Both the position numbers and the translations under genes were made by a program. This document shows, piece after piece, positions 19,013 to 30,341 of a stretch of DNA of 64,000 nt. The DNA lies in NCBI GenBank assembly GCA_030063045.1, contig JAQSEB010000082.1:1-64000 (forward strand), in the 5' to 3' direction. The stretch comes from Pratylenchus scribneri (taxonomy: Eukaryota > Nematoda > Chromadorea > Rhabditida > Pratylenchidae). The notes under the pieces were generated by a model that saw nothing but the letters and a program-made list of their open reading frames with translations, had not been told where the DNA came from and did not search any database. Each line of letters starts with the position of its first letter. Within the stretch, counting starts at the first letter, position 1.

Positions 19013-20317
19013 TCACAATACTACTCTTCCTTGACAATTTAGGCATCGAGCATTTGGATTGTTGCATTCATTAGAATTATGACCTGTCCATCCGCAAATA
19101 AAGCACCGACCCAATTCAATTAGGCGCTGTTTTCGGCTTTGAGGGGTGGGATAGTCTTTACAATCCAGAGGTCTATGGAACCCCTTTTTGCATAGCGAAC
19201 AAAGCTTTTTAGTCCTCCTTTTAGAAGGCGAATTCTTGACTTGGACCCCTGGGAAAGCCCGATCAGCGGGACTAAAAACCTTCCCTTGGTGTCCATTATT
19301 CTTGGAATTTTGCGGTGTAAATTTAGGCGTATTTTGCTCTTGGGAAATTTGAGCAATTTCGCGCACCTTTACCGCTTGGAGTAACCCTTCGCGCCATTGC
19401 TTTGGAGTCCAAATTCCCCCTTCAGCTGCTACCATTTTATCAGCTAGGTATGCGCGGGTTTCAGGCGGCAATTTTTCCCGAATAGCGGTAATCAAAAAGG
19501 AATTGGTATCCATGTCCACTCCCAGGGATGTTAATTGCCTACAAATTCTTTCCACCCCTTCATGGAGAGAACGAAGGGAGTGGGCGGTGTTGGTGGCTTT
19601 AGGAAGGCGCAAAAGCTCCATTTGGAGTTCTTCCTTTCGCCGTTGGGAATCGCCGTAACGACCCTTTAGTAAATCCACCGCAACTTGATAATTATCGTCA
19701 ATAAATGGTAGCCCATCCAGCATGGAACGCGCAGGCCCCTTTAAAGCACCGAAAAGATATGTTAACTTTTGGGCTTGGGTAAGGGCTTCATTTGCCTCTA
19801 CACCTTTTGAAAAAGCCTCCCAAAAGCTAAACCAATGAGCTTGGTTGCCATCAAATTCCGGCATTTTTAGGGGTGGCAGATGAGGATGGTTTTGGGCAGG
19901 GGCTGCGGGTTGAGCCCCATTCTGATTATTTCCATTATGGGCATTATTGACGGGTGGGGGGTGGCCATTTTGTTGAGGAGCCCGTAAAATATCAATTCTA
20001 ATTTGCAGATTGATCAAGGCTTCTCGAGCGGTTTCAATTGCATCCGCTGGCTTCACCCCGCCTGTGGCCGTCCAATTCATTAATCTATTTTCTTCAGCAT
20101 CTTGATTGGCTTCAGCCATGCCATCAATGACCCTGCCCCATTCAAGCAACAAATTCGAGATGACATCGATTTGACGACTCAAATGTTCAGCGGTTTTGGC
20201 CAGGTCAACAGCATTTTGACCAGCCTGTTCCGCGTTGGCTTGATTGGTGGCCGTGGTCGTGTGAGTGACCAAACGAGCCATGGCCGGGCCCAACTGGCTT
20301 CTGATACCGGCAGACAT
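19013..20317 (-). CDS. BEL/Pao-type retrotransposon Gag (DUF1759), element truncated after gag
   Basis: An uninterrupted frame of 434 residues. The centre carries the DUF1759 signature of BEL/Pao Gag (LPPLKMPEFDGNQAHWFSFW, ALTQAQKLTYLFGALKGPA). The C-terminus has zinc-knuckle-like motifs (CSLCKKGFHRPLDC; CFICGWTGHNSNEC) and stops just inside a third Cys motif (CLNCQGR). No protease, reverse transcriptase or integrase follows on the minus strand before the next gene at 18554, so the element lost pol and its 3' end. The reading frame is undamaged, so the deletion is recent or the Gag is retained. LTRs were not identified. Confidence 0.85.
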   Translation of the reverse strand: MSAGIRSQLGPAMARLVTHTTTATNQANAEQAGQNAVDLAKTAEHLSRQIDVISNLLLEWGRVIDGMAEANQDAEENRLMNWTATGGVKPADAIETAREALINLQIRIDILRAPQQNGHPPPVNNAHNGNNQNGAQPAAPAQNHPHLPPLKMPEFDGNQAHWFSFWEAFSKGVEANEALTQAQKLTYLFGALKGPARSMLDGLPFIDDNYQVAVDLLKGRYGDSQRRKEELQMELLRLPKATNTAHSLRSLHEGVERICRQLTSLGVDMDTNSFLITAIREKLPPETRAYLADKMVAAEGGIWTPKQWREGLLQAVKVREIAQISQEQNTPKFTPQNSKNNGHQGKVFSPADRAFPGVQVKNSPSKRRTKKLCSLCKKGFHRPLDCKDYPTPQSRKQRLIELGRCFICGWTGHNSNECNNPNARCLNCQGRVVL

Positions 20318-20963
20318 AATGAATTGATTCAGGTTTGAGAAAACAAGGTTTGAATAGTGGAATAAAATTCAAAAAATTTTAATTGAATCGAAATTTGATA
20401 GAAAATTTAAAATTGATAAGAAATTTCAATTAAACAGAAATTTCCAAAAAATGCTCAGCGAAAAAAAAGACGAGACTCTTAATCTTTTTTGGAGTTCTGG
20501 GCGCTCTACGAGGAAATTGAGCTAACCGGACAGAACCAACAGCAGGAATAAAACGGAATTGAATTGGTTTATTGTAGCTCTGGAATTGAGCTCAAAATGA
20601 GTTGGATTTGTTGGAGCTTTTACAGCGATGAGGACAATCCAACGATGATTTGAAAACTTGAATCAAATTGTTCAAATTACCTTTTGATTTTGGTAATTTT
20701 GAATTTAGAATCTTAGACCGAAGAAATTGAATGGACCTAGACTCTTTTGAAGTAATTGGTGTAGAAATTGAATTTAGCTTGATTTATTTAATTTTATTTC
20801 AACAAATTAAAAGGCATAGGACGAAAAATTCCTCCAACTAATCCCAAAAATTTAATCCAAAATTTTCCCTCAAAACATTTTCTCATTTTTACTTTTTTGG
20901 TCTTTGGTCTTTTAGTTTTAATCCAAAATGATAGAAAAAACTGTTGGGTTCAGAAATTGAACG

Positions 20964-21732
20964 CAACAGAATTATTCTAAGTCGAAAACACAAACAGGCG
21001 GAATTATTCTAAGTCGAAAACACAAACAGGCGGAATTATTCTAAGTCGAAAACACAAAACAGGCGGAATTATTCTAAGTCGAAAACACAAACAGGCGGAA
21101 TTATTCTAAGTCGAAAACACAAACAGGCGGAATTATTCTAAGTCGAAAACACAAACAGGCGGAAAATTATTTAAGCGAAAACACAAACAGGCGGAATTAT
21201 TCTAAGTAGAAAACACAAACAGGCGGAATTATTCTAAGTCGAAAACACAAACAGGCGGAATTATTCTAAGTAGAAAACACAAACAGGCGGAATTATTCTA
21301 AGTCGAAAACACAAACAGGCGGAATTATTCTAAGTCGAAAACACAAACAGGCGGAATTATTCTAAGTCGAAAACACAAAACAGGCGGAATTATTCTAAGT
21401 CGAAAACACAAACAGGCGGAATTATTCTAAGTCGAAAACACAAACAGGCGGAATTATTCTAAGTCGAAAACACAAACAGGCGGAATTATTCTAAGTCGAA
21501 AACACAAACAGGCGGAATTATTCTAAGTCGAAAACACAAACAGGCGGAATTATTCTAAGTCGAAAACACAAACAGGCGGAAAATTATTTAAGCGAAAACA
21601 CAAACAGGCGGAATTATTCTAAGTAGAAAACACAAACAGGCGGAATTATTCTAAGTCGAAAACACAAACAGGCGGAATTATTCTAAGTCGAAAACACAAA
21701 CAGGCGGAATTATTCTAAGTCGAAAACACAAA
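20964..21732. repeat. 32-bp minisatellite, about 24 copies
   Basis: The unit is 32 bp and contains GGCGGAATTATTCTAAG followed by TCGAAAACACAAA. Copies are nearly identical. Marked variants are an AAAATTATTTAAGCG form (copies 7 and 20), an AAGTAGAAAAC form (copies 8, 10 and 21) and a one-base-longer form (copies 3 and 13), showing that blocks of about 10-13 units were duplicated. It starts about 650 bp upstream of the gag start codon, where a 5' LTR or leader would lie. The period is not a multiple of three, so it is non-coding. Confidence 0.93.
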
Positions 21733-22625
21733 ACTATTTATTTAAAATTGATATTGAAAATCCCCCAACAAAAAATGCTTTGTCTTTTTCCTTTGGCCAA
21801 TTGGACAAAATGGTTGAATAAAAAGCAGCTAATCGATTAACTATATCCCTGCTTCTTCCCCTTCAATCCAATCATATTTCACTTTGGGAGTATTTAAGCC
21901 TTTGGGGAAAGTTTCTGCTGATCAACAATTTCGCCTCAAGGGAAAACAACACATTCCCGTCTTTCCTCTTTCCCATTGCTTCCGTGCTCCGTCTATGATG
22001 CGAAAAGCCGTGGGCGTGGATTTCTGCTGGCTGATTGACTGGCAGTGAAGATGGTCCCAGCAGCCCCAGAAGCATACGAAATGATGAGAGGTAATGAATG
22101 GGAGGAAAAAGGGAACACTTGGTGTGTCCGACACAATCAACTCGGCTGGAGGGAATGGAAATATTTGTGTTGGGGAAATCGAATCGAATATACGTGAGTG
22201 AAGAACGCAAGTTTGAAGAAACGGTTTTGGCCCATTGAGAGTAGAAGGAATAATCGGCTTCAAACAATTCCCCCCGGCAATTGTTGTCTTCTTTTATTCG
22301 TGATGAGCCTCTTCATCTTCAGCCGCCCCCTCCAAATTGGCCAAATGCTTTTGCCTCTTCCACTGGCCCTTTCCTGAGTGAGGCCATGCCCTCCTTCCGT
22401 TTAACTCCTTCCTACAATTTTCCTCCTCCATCCAAATCAATCCTCCCCTCCTCCCACCCCCCGTTGCCATTTTTCCAACAATTTTTTTGCGCATTATAAA
22501 AAAACATTCAAAGGGTTCAGAGAAAGTGGACAAAAAGTGAACGGCGAATTCGCCCAGAAAATCGTCGTCTTGCTGTTTGCCGTGCCAGCTGGGATTGTGC
22601 CACCGAAAAGAGAATTTAAAGGAAA
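21733..22625. other. Intergenic region upstream of the Ser/Arg/Tyr-rich gene
   Basis: About 890 bp. Overlapping short frames on both strands have no splice support. A TATTTAAG box occurs near 21891. Nothing else stands out apart from pyrimidine-rich sequence around 22400-22480. Confidence 0.45.
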
Positions 22626-24197
22626 ATGACTTTCGGCACAATTCGACGATCCCGGTCAATGGATCTTTACAATGGCTATCAGTGAGAAAAACAAAATAAT
22701 AGAAGAATAAACAAATTTCCCTGTAGGGAAAAATACCTTTCGAGATGGTCCCGCGAGAATACCCCAGTGGACAATGTGGACCGATATTGCAGCAATGTGC
22801 GCCGTTCATTCACCCCAGTACGGGATGTGGCCGGATATGAGGTGAATGCCAAACCACTTTTCAAAAATTTTTTTTTGACCCAAGGGGATCCTTCGCTTTT
22901 ACAAAATTTAGGTTTCGGATTCAAATCCCTTCAGGGTAATTAATTTCGGACAAAATACAATTTAGAATAAAAAAATACTTTACCAGAAACTCATTGAATA
23001 ACACATTTTAATTGTTCACAGACCATCCGGAATGATAGGCGCTCTCGATCGGTGGACAGCTATCGATCCCCGTTGGGCATTGTGACCGCACCGTACCACA
23101 GCAATGTGAACTATTATCAGGAAAATCAGCCGGTATGTTACTAAACAAACTATCCGGACCTTTCATTACCGTCGTTTCAATACCTGGGCTTCTTTTGACC
23201 ATAGCTCAACGAGGCAATAGCCAATTCCAGGAGGCGATATGCCATTCGAAAGCCCTAAATGTCCTATAAAAAGTGGCTGAATTAATTTTCTAAAAATTAA
23301 AACATTTTGTAAATGATCGCCTTTTCCTCACTCAATCCGAAAATCGGGTTCATTTTACTCAGAGACATGTAACTATTCGTAAAAGTGGAGTTCATAAAAA
23401 TAAATTAGGCCACTTTTTAGAGGAAACTTTAGGCTTTAAAATGGTACATCGCCTGAATTGGCAATTGCCTCGTTAAGCTATGGCCAAAAGAAAGAACATA
23501 TAAGTTGGAGGTAATGAAATGGCTGTATTGAAACTTCCCCTACCGTATTGCTAATGTATTTTTGTGGAAATTTTATTCCAAATGCAGGTCCGAAAATATG
23601 ACATATTCCAAGCCAGAACCTGGTCCTATCCAATTTACAAGTGAGAAAACACAAATTTTTTGGGGATTAAATAATTCCAATTGCGCGCAGATACATTTAT
23701 GGTCGAGATCAGCATTATTCGCGGCCGAGCAGCTACACAAGGGTTTACGGAATTCAGCCTCTGTATACCGTAATTTTTGCACAATTATACTCCAAGCTAA
23801 ACTCTCAAAATAAATTTCCAGCCATCAGTGATGGCGCCTGAGGCAAAATTGATGACCGAAAGACGATCCTATTCTGGCTACAATTATTTGTCTGGCGAGG
23901 TGAATTCCATCCGAAATCTTCTTTCCATAATTTTTTTTTCGATTTTTAGCATAGTTTCAATTTGTCCACAAAACCCTGGTCCCAGTCCAATTATCGATTT
24001 TTGCGTGTTTCGCACATTAATACGTGAGCATTTTTCTCATTTTATCATTATATTTTAATTATTTTAAACATTATTTTGACAGTGTTCCTTGGTATTTCCA
24101 CAACAGCAGTAAATCCAGCAACCTCAGACACTATAACAGCTACCGTCCACCGGCCTACACATCACGATTGTCCACCTATTGGAAAAGTTACTTCTGA
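22626..24197 (+). CDS. Ser/Arg/Tyr-rich protein of unknown function
   Basis: A multi-exon gene (about 7-8 exons) starting at 22626 and ending TGA at 24195-24197, giving a protein of about 215 residues. Exon joins keep phase, for example GGCTATCA|GTGAG to TGTAG|GGAAAAA, and GCCG|GTATG to GCAG|GTCCGA. The protein contains two related motifs, TIRRSRSMDLYNGY near the start and DRRSRSVDSYRSP about 60 residues later. It ends in a Tyr/Pro/Ser-rich tail (YNSYRPPAYTSRLSTYW). There are no membrane segments, signal peptide or Cys pattern. RRSRS-D repeats suggest phosphorylated, cytoskeletal or sarcomeric protein, but I do not recognise it. The intron at about 22841-23021 contains a SINE-like copy. Confidence 0.68.
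22870..22960 (+). repeat. SINE-like repeat, B-box family (copy 1)
   Basis: Within an intron. The arrangement GATCCTT...TTTTACAAAATTTAGG, then GGATTCAAATCC and a TAATTAATTTCGG tail, matches copies at 32.2, 39.65, 53.5 and 60.55 kb. Confidence 0.6.
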
Positions 24198-24574
24198 TTG
24201 CGCGGATTCGACCGAAATGACGAAAACCCCCTTCCCTCTTAATTTTTGATACATTTTATGAAATTTAGACGATCGATGTCAAATAAAAAATTGTAAAAAA
24301 TTTAAAAATTTATTAATGAATTTTTCCATATATTCCTGAACAATGAAATGAGAGAAAATGGGGGCCTAATAATGAAAAAGAATTTGTGATTTTTGGTACA
24401 CTAGAAATATTGGGAATAGAAAATGATGGGACCCGCGGGGCAGTGGATTGAACGAAGAAGAAATTTGAAGGAAACAATAGTAATTATTGGGAGGACATTT
24501 TTGGCATAAAAAATATGAAAAATATCATCAAATGAAAATGCATCAATTTTGGTTTTATGGCTCTTCCTTCTCAA
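24198..24574. other. Convergent intergenic region
   Basis: About 375 bp between convergent 3' ends, AT-rich with AATAAA-like signals near 24282. Nothing else seen. Confidence 0.45.
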
Positions 24575-26270
24575 TTATGCTGCTGGTATTTTGCATGAAT
24601 TGGCCGAAGGCGAACATTCCGGATATTCATGCAAATTTGGATTGTCCAAATCGCCTCTGTTCGTTTGTGATGTTGGAATGGACAAAGATGGGCCAAAATT
24701 CTTGACGCAAACACATCGATGTTGCCGGGTGGTCGGATTGAACAATTTACGGGGAACGCCAACCTATAAAAATAAATTCATCGTTTTATTAATATAAAAA
24801 TTATTTTTTTTAAAAATATTTTGTATCAATAAAAAATTCATTTTTATTGGAAAAACCAGTTATAAAAATTATTGGACACAGCTGGGATTCGAACTTGCCC
24901 CCAAAATTTTAAAAGGCAAGCAACTAACCAACTGAGCTATTGAACACTTGTTAACTGCCCTTCTTTTTTTGGTTTAAAGACAAAGTGAATAATTAAAAAA
25001 CCAACCCAATCTCGAACAATGCCACCACTTTTGTTTGTGCACCAAACCCGTCCGCCGGCATCCTTTTTCCACTCAGAATTGCAAGGAGGGAACATCGCTG
25101 CCTCACTGTTTTGTTGTTTTTTCAACAATTTGGCATCCTCAATTTTGTTTTGGACCTATTTAAATTGTTTTTTTTATTTAAATTATTTTTAAATTTAATC
25201 CCAACCTCCAAAAGTAATTCCGTTGGCTGCCCTTTGTGGTCATAATAAATTCCGGATAAAACTCCCACAAATTTGTATTCTTTTTCATAAAATGCGATCC
25301 AATCATTGATGCTCAACAATTCATTCTCGGAAAGGGCCGAAACATCCGAATTCAAACCTTCCGATGTGAAATCGCCAGTCACAAATGCCTTCGTTGCGTC
25401 CTTTCCTTAAAAATTTGAATCACTAATTTAAATGTTAAATATTATTTAATTTGTCGAAAAAATGAAAAGCCAAAATATTTTAATGGTTTGGTCAAATTAA
25501 TGGGTTTTAAACGGTTTAAACCAATTTTGATTTATGGTTCAAAACTAAATTAGAATTGGTTAAACCCAAACCAAAACTGAATCAAATGATGAATTTTGAT
25601 GAGATCAATCGATTGAATATATGGTTTATGGTCTAGAAAAAACTATTGAACCATTTTAAATTTATCGAGATTTTCAACACTTAACCACTTTTTTGCCTAG
25701 TTAAATATTTCCCAATTAAAATTATCCAAATAACCTGCAAAAAAGTGATATCCTCCACCCTTGCCATAATGTTTTCTGCCCTTTTCCACATTGTAAACTC
25801 TGCCCAAAATGGCCAAATAAATTGGTTTCGACTCACGGCTTCCATCAAAAAGTGCCAATTGTTCGGTGGTGTAAACGGCGACCGGTCCTTTAATAAAATT
25901 AATTTAAAAATAAATTAAAATTATTTAAAAACCTTTTTCCTTGTTATCGATTTTTGCATTCCGCAATTCATCAGCGGGTTGTTCCATTTTGTTTGTTGGA
26001 GTTTTAAATGGAGAAATGAGATAATTTTGAATTATTTGCATGAAATTTCGGACAAATGTTATCTAAAAAACATTTTTTCTATTAATGTTAAAAATTGTTA
26101 CAAACTTTGCTGATTTTTTGGCTAATCCAATTGAATGCGGGCCGAGCCGAAGGAAATTCAACATTGTAAAATGAAAAAAGTGCAGAAATCACAACAAATT
26201 GGAGGGCAACAAAAATCAATGGAATTGAGAATGGTCGGTCATTGGCAAATCTCATCAAAATTCTTCCCAT
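24575..26270 (-). CDS. CYB5D2: Neuferricin (cytochrome b5-like heme-binding domain protein)
   Basis: Start at 26270, stop at 24575-24577, six or so exons. The N-terminal exon encodes a hydrophobic signal-anchor (IPLIFVALQFVVISALFSFY). The cytochrome-b5/MAPR-type domain follows: VAVYTTEQLALFDG, IYLAILGRVYNVEKGRKHYG, GGGYHFFAGKDATKAFVTGDF, SALSENELLSINDWIAFYEK. The C-terminal Cys-rich part is characteristic of neuferricin rather than PGRMC: MFPPCNSEWKKDAGGRVWC, KSGGIVRDWVGVPRKLFNP, then RCVCVKNFG and CSPSANSCKIPAA. Neuferricin is a secreted or membrane-linked heme protein implicated in neuronal differentiation in mammals. Introns hold a tRNA-like copy (24874-24947) and one GGTTTAAACC-family copy. 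Confidence 0.9.
24874..24947 (-). repeat. tRNA-like pseudogene or SINE head in an intron
   Basis: 74 nt with an A-box-like TAGCTCAGTTGG and a B-box-like AGTTCGAATCC at tRNA spacing. The acceptor ends do not pair well, and the middle forms one CTTGCC/GGCAAG stem instead of separate anticodon and T arms, so it is not a functional tRNA gene. Confidence 0.6.
25440..25720 (-). repeat. GGTTTAAACC-family interspersed repeat (copy 1, reverse)
   Basis: Contains TTAAACGGTTTAAACC, TTTATGGTTCAAAAC and ATATGGTTTATGG blocks, the reverse complement of the motifs in the copies at 28.2, 33.0, 48.4 and 61.6 kb. Lies inside a neuferricin intron. Confidence 0.7.
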
Positions 26271-26762
26271 ATCAATGAAAGAACATTACTTTAAAAACAT
26301 TGATTAAATATAAATTGAAGAAAATAAAATTTGAATTAAAATAAGAATAAACTTTTTATAAATTAAATTCACAATTAATTGTTTTAATTTTTATTCAATT
26401 CATTTATAAAAATAAATAATTTATATATTAAAATAATTTAAAAGACACAAATATTGAGCTTTATTTTGAATGGAAAATTCTCATTTATTGGGGATTGGGG
26501 AAGGGGAGGGAATGTCAAAACGCAAAGTCAAATTTGAAAGAGGAGAAAGTCACAAATTATTGTAAATAAATGATGGAATGGGCAATTTTGCAAATATGAT
26601 GGGGCATCGGTGTGTGTTTTTGGGTAAGAATATTTATTAGTTTTTTGGTGAGGGGTCAATATGATGGAAGGTCAATAATAATATGGAATGGAATTGGAAG
26701 CCTAAATGAAGAAGATTTGTGGTGGTTTTGGCCTTCAAAAGTGTCGTCGCCGATTTTGTTCA
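26271..26762. other. Intergenic between neuferricin and LDLa gene
   Basis: About 490 bp, very AT-rich near 26300-26470. It is 3' flank of the LDLa gene and upstream region of neuferricin. No repeat or extra gene recognised. Confidence 0.45.
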
Positions 26763-29725
26763 TCAGAAATATTCTTTGCCACGAACCGCACAAAACATTT
26801 TGTCCATTTTGGTGGCATTCGGGCATTGGCTGTATGGGGTGCAGACCTTCTCCAGAGGGAAACAACGGGCCGAGCCGGAACACATGTACATTTTGGTGTT
26901 GGTATGGCTGGCGCATTCTGCAAAACTTATTGCATTTTTGAATTAAATCGACGGCAAACCTTCACATGTGCAATTCTCCTCATCCGAATGGTCCAAACAG
27001 TCCAATTTTCCATCGCACCGGGCCGAATGAGGAATGCAACGCCGCTCACTTGGACAATGGAATGCGCCATTTTGGCAGTTGGAACAATCTCGTTCATCTT
27101 CGCCTTCCATACAATCGGTGAAACCTTAGAAAATGAGAATTGAACCGAACAAAACTCCATTTTGACTTACCGTCGCATTTTTGTGAGTCATGGAAGCACT
27201 TTTTGGGTAACTTGACGTCGAGTTGGCACACCAGTGTGTTTGGACCGCATTCGCAAAACTCATCCGACCCATCGGAACAGTGCGGCTTCCCATCGCAGAC
27301 CTTAATTTTAAACATTTAAATTTTGATAATATTAATATTTGTAAGGTTTTTATTCTAAATAATATATTTTCGCCTAGAAATGTAGAGTGTGTAAAAGTTC
27401 ATAAAATGCATAAGTCCGAAAAAAATAACTTCCTCGGAGAGGGTTCGAACCAGAGTCCCAAATTTTTGCAAAAATTAAGGTCCAATCTTAAGGTCGAAAA
27501 TCTCCGAGCAAATTTTTTTGGTAAAATTTTTATAAAATCTAGCCATAATTTTCTTACCAATGAACGATGAATGCATTGTTTGAGTGTGTTTTGAATTTTC
27601 ATTTTTGCTTCCGGATTTGCCTTCCCATCGGTCTTCGTTGTGGTTTTTGTTGCGTTCATTTCTTCTGCGCCGATCACAGTCAAATTGCCCATTCGATGGA
27701 CGGATTCGGTGCCGCATTGGAAAGCCACTTCCGGATTGCATTTTGTGCAACTTCGAAGGCAATGTCGATTCAGTCCATCGCAGGCCTTCTTCCATTCGTA
27801 GAGTCGGCCATCGGCACATCGGACCATCTCCTCATTGTTGGCATTTTCGTTGTTCTTTTGGATGTTAGCAGCCAAAAGTGGACAAACGCCGGGGCATCCT
27901 TCTTCATCTTCGCCTCCAGGACAATCCTTGTTCCCATCACAAACGCGGTTCTTTCCAATGCAAAGTTTTTCTGGGCCATCGCAGAGGACCGAATTCTTGC
28001 CAGAGCATGAAGCACAATCGCAGTCCTAAATTAAATGTGTTTTAATATAGTGAGGCGAATTATAAATAATTGATTATGGCGAAAACTAACGGTTCAGAAG
28101 TTTATCCTAGACCAATAAACCTTAACCTTACACCTAATCGATTTATCTCATGAAGAGTCAAAGACGTATTAGTTGATTTTGTATTTGGCTTGGGTTTAAC
28201 CAATTCTAAATTAGTTTTGAACCAAAATAGGTTTAAACCGTTTAATACCCTTTATTTATAGACTAAATCATAACAAATTATAAAATATTCAATGCGTTTT
28301 GACCAGCTCAATCCAATTTTGGGTTTATGGTTTGTGAAAGTCGGATAAACCCTCCTTAAACCATTTTAATTATTTATTCGTTAATTTAAAAAACTAACTT
28401 GTTCGTCACTTCCATCGCGACAATCCGCAACACCGTCACAAAGTTTCCGTTTGGGAATGCACAATTTGTCGTCGCAGAATTTGGCCCCATTGCTGCATTT
28501 GCCTTTGCAGTTCTCCTCGTCATCCCCGTATGGGCAATGCACTTCTCCATCGCAGATGGCCTCCTCCGGAATGCACATGTCCATGTCCCGGCATTTGTGT
28601 TGTCCTTCCTTGCATTCAGCTTGGCAATAGATGGTCTCATCTTCGCCCAGCGGACAGTGGGTTTGATTATCGCAGAGATGTGCGCCAACCAAACAAAGTT
28701 TTCGTCCGGAGTGCTGGCTGCTTGATGCCGGGCATGAGATGGTGGTCTGGCATTCTGAAAAAAGGCGAATTTTCATTTATTTAATCTTAAGGTTTCCGGA
28801 TTAATCTCTCTAATTTAACTCACCGTGGCAATCCAACTCATCACTTCCGTCCTCGCAGTCCGGATAACCATCACAACGACGATTTTTTGGGATGACAATG
28901 TGCTTTAAGAAAAAAAAACCTTGAGTTTATGTCAAAATTTTGTGTTGGTTTACCGGTTTTCCAGTGCAAGCGAAACCATAGATGGTGCAAGTTGTGATGT
29001 TCTTTGGCATGAGTAAAGCGGTTTTGAGCGAAATGTGGTCATCCCAATCAGTGTATTTGGCCAGACCACTGTCATTTGGATATGCCAAATGTGAACGATC
29101 AGGGAATAAGATCTGCAAAATATTATATTATCAATTATCATCATAAAATAAATTAATAAAAATACATTGGTGCCATTTCCACCATTGGAGGGCGGGTCTT
29201 CAGCTGTGCTGGCCTGTGGGCTCATGTAAGTCAAGGCAAATGCCAATGGGATTGTGGCGATGAGCAGCATGATCAGGACGAGCGCAATTATGACCAGAGC
29301 GAATGATGGAACTGAGGCGAGGCAAGCACAGCATCGAGTGGCCAACCACAATCGGAATTCATCAGCCCGGATGCGTATATCCTCCCATATGCTTAACCTT
29401 TCATTAGCGTTGTCACTGAAATGTGATGAGAAAGATTGTAATCATTTTTATTATTCCCTTTGATCAGTTTAATCCCATCCCCATTCCATAGTGGATATTA
29501 CACAATTCCCTTATTTGTTAAATGCTTTGTTGGTTGTTCGTTGTTGCCACCCACTTACGTGTGTTCAGTTAGATTGAATTCAATCGGCTCGATTTTCTTT
29601 CCATCTCCTCTCGATGGGAGCGGCTGTACCGAACTTGGTGTTAATTCAGCATGCTAAAAAGAATAGCAATTTTCAAAACTAAAAGATCAAATACTTACGT
29701 TGACTTGATAGAAATTCGATTCCAT
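26763..29725 (-). CDS. Type II membrane protein with multiple LDL-receptor class A repeats
   Basis: Start ATG at 29725, stop at 26763-26765, about ten exons. A short cytosolic N-terminus contains [17 protein letters not shown]. It is followed by one transmembrane segment ([21 protein letters not shown]) and an extracellular region. At least six LDLa modules end in the calcium-binding signature ([92 protein letters not shown]). No EGF, YWTD propeller or protease domain is visible. It is probably a cell-surface binding or adhesion protein; orthology to a named worm gene is not claimed. Confidence 0.85.
27395..27480 (-). repeat. SINE-like repeat, B-box family (copy 2, reverse)
   Basis: The reverse complement contains GGGTTCGAACCCTC followed by an AGGAAGTTATTTTT tail, as in copy 5 near 50.8 kb. 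Located in an LDLa-gene intron. Confidence 0.6.
28050..28385 (+). repeat. GGTTTAAACC-family interspersed repeat (copy 2)
   Basis: Contains TAGGTTTAAACCGTTTAAT, CCATAA-type blocks, CAATGCGTTTTGACCAGCTC, TTTATGGTTTGTGAAAG and GGATAAACCCTCCTTAAACC, in the same order as the copies near 33.0, 48.4 and 61.6 kb. It lies in an LDLa-gene intron. Confidence 0.8.
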
Positions 29726-30341
29726 ATCCACTGGTTTGTTTAATTGTTATTATTAAGATGTCTTTTTTTGGTATTATCTACTTATTTGTCTGGAAAAAAA
29801 ACAATCTTTAATTAAGCATGTAGTTTTAATATAAACAAGTGATTTGATTTAATGTGTAAATGTCTAAGTAGAAGTTGCTTAACCACCTCGAGCTCGATAT
29901 TGATTATCGATCGACCCAACCCCAACCAATCTGCGGTACCGTACATTTTTAAGGATAAAAGTCAACAATCTTAAAATGCGATCTACCTATACTGCGATTT
30001 AATCAATCAACAATTGATTGATTAACAATACTTCATTTGGAATTTGGAGTTAAATGAATTTTTACATAGGTTTCCAAATTTCAACATGGTTAAATTTGAC
30101 TACATTGTCTTACTTAGTTTACAAAATTTGAGAAATGAAAATTTAGTTTGGATATAATGCCTTAAGGTCTGGATGTAATGTCTCAAGGTTTCTCTCAACG
30201 CAAAAAGTGCCATTTGTTGCTTTGCTTGGAAAAATTTTTGTGTCTTATTTTCTGGCTTCCTCCGAAGTCGGCATCGATTTTTCTTTAAAAAACTCATTGA
30301 AAAATTCAATAATTCATTTTTGTCGCTATTCATCTTGTTCA
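29726..30341. promoter_or_regulatory. Divergent promoter region (LDLa gene / unc-69)
   Basis: About 615 bp between divergent start codons, so promoters for both genes must lie here. A short direct repeat (AAGGTCTGGATGTAATG-like, near 30163-30190) is present. No specific factor site is claimed. Confidence 0.4.

Noticed and set aside
20964..21732. CRISPR array
   Set aside because: Repeats are contiguous 32-bp units with no variable spacers, in a spliced eukaryotic genome; it is a minisatellite.
24874..24947. Functional tRNA gene
   Set aside because: A- and B-box-like motifs exist, but the acceptor stem does not pair and the anticodon/T arms are fused into one hairpin.
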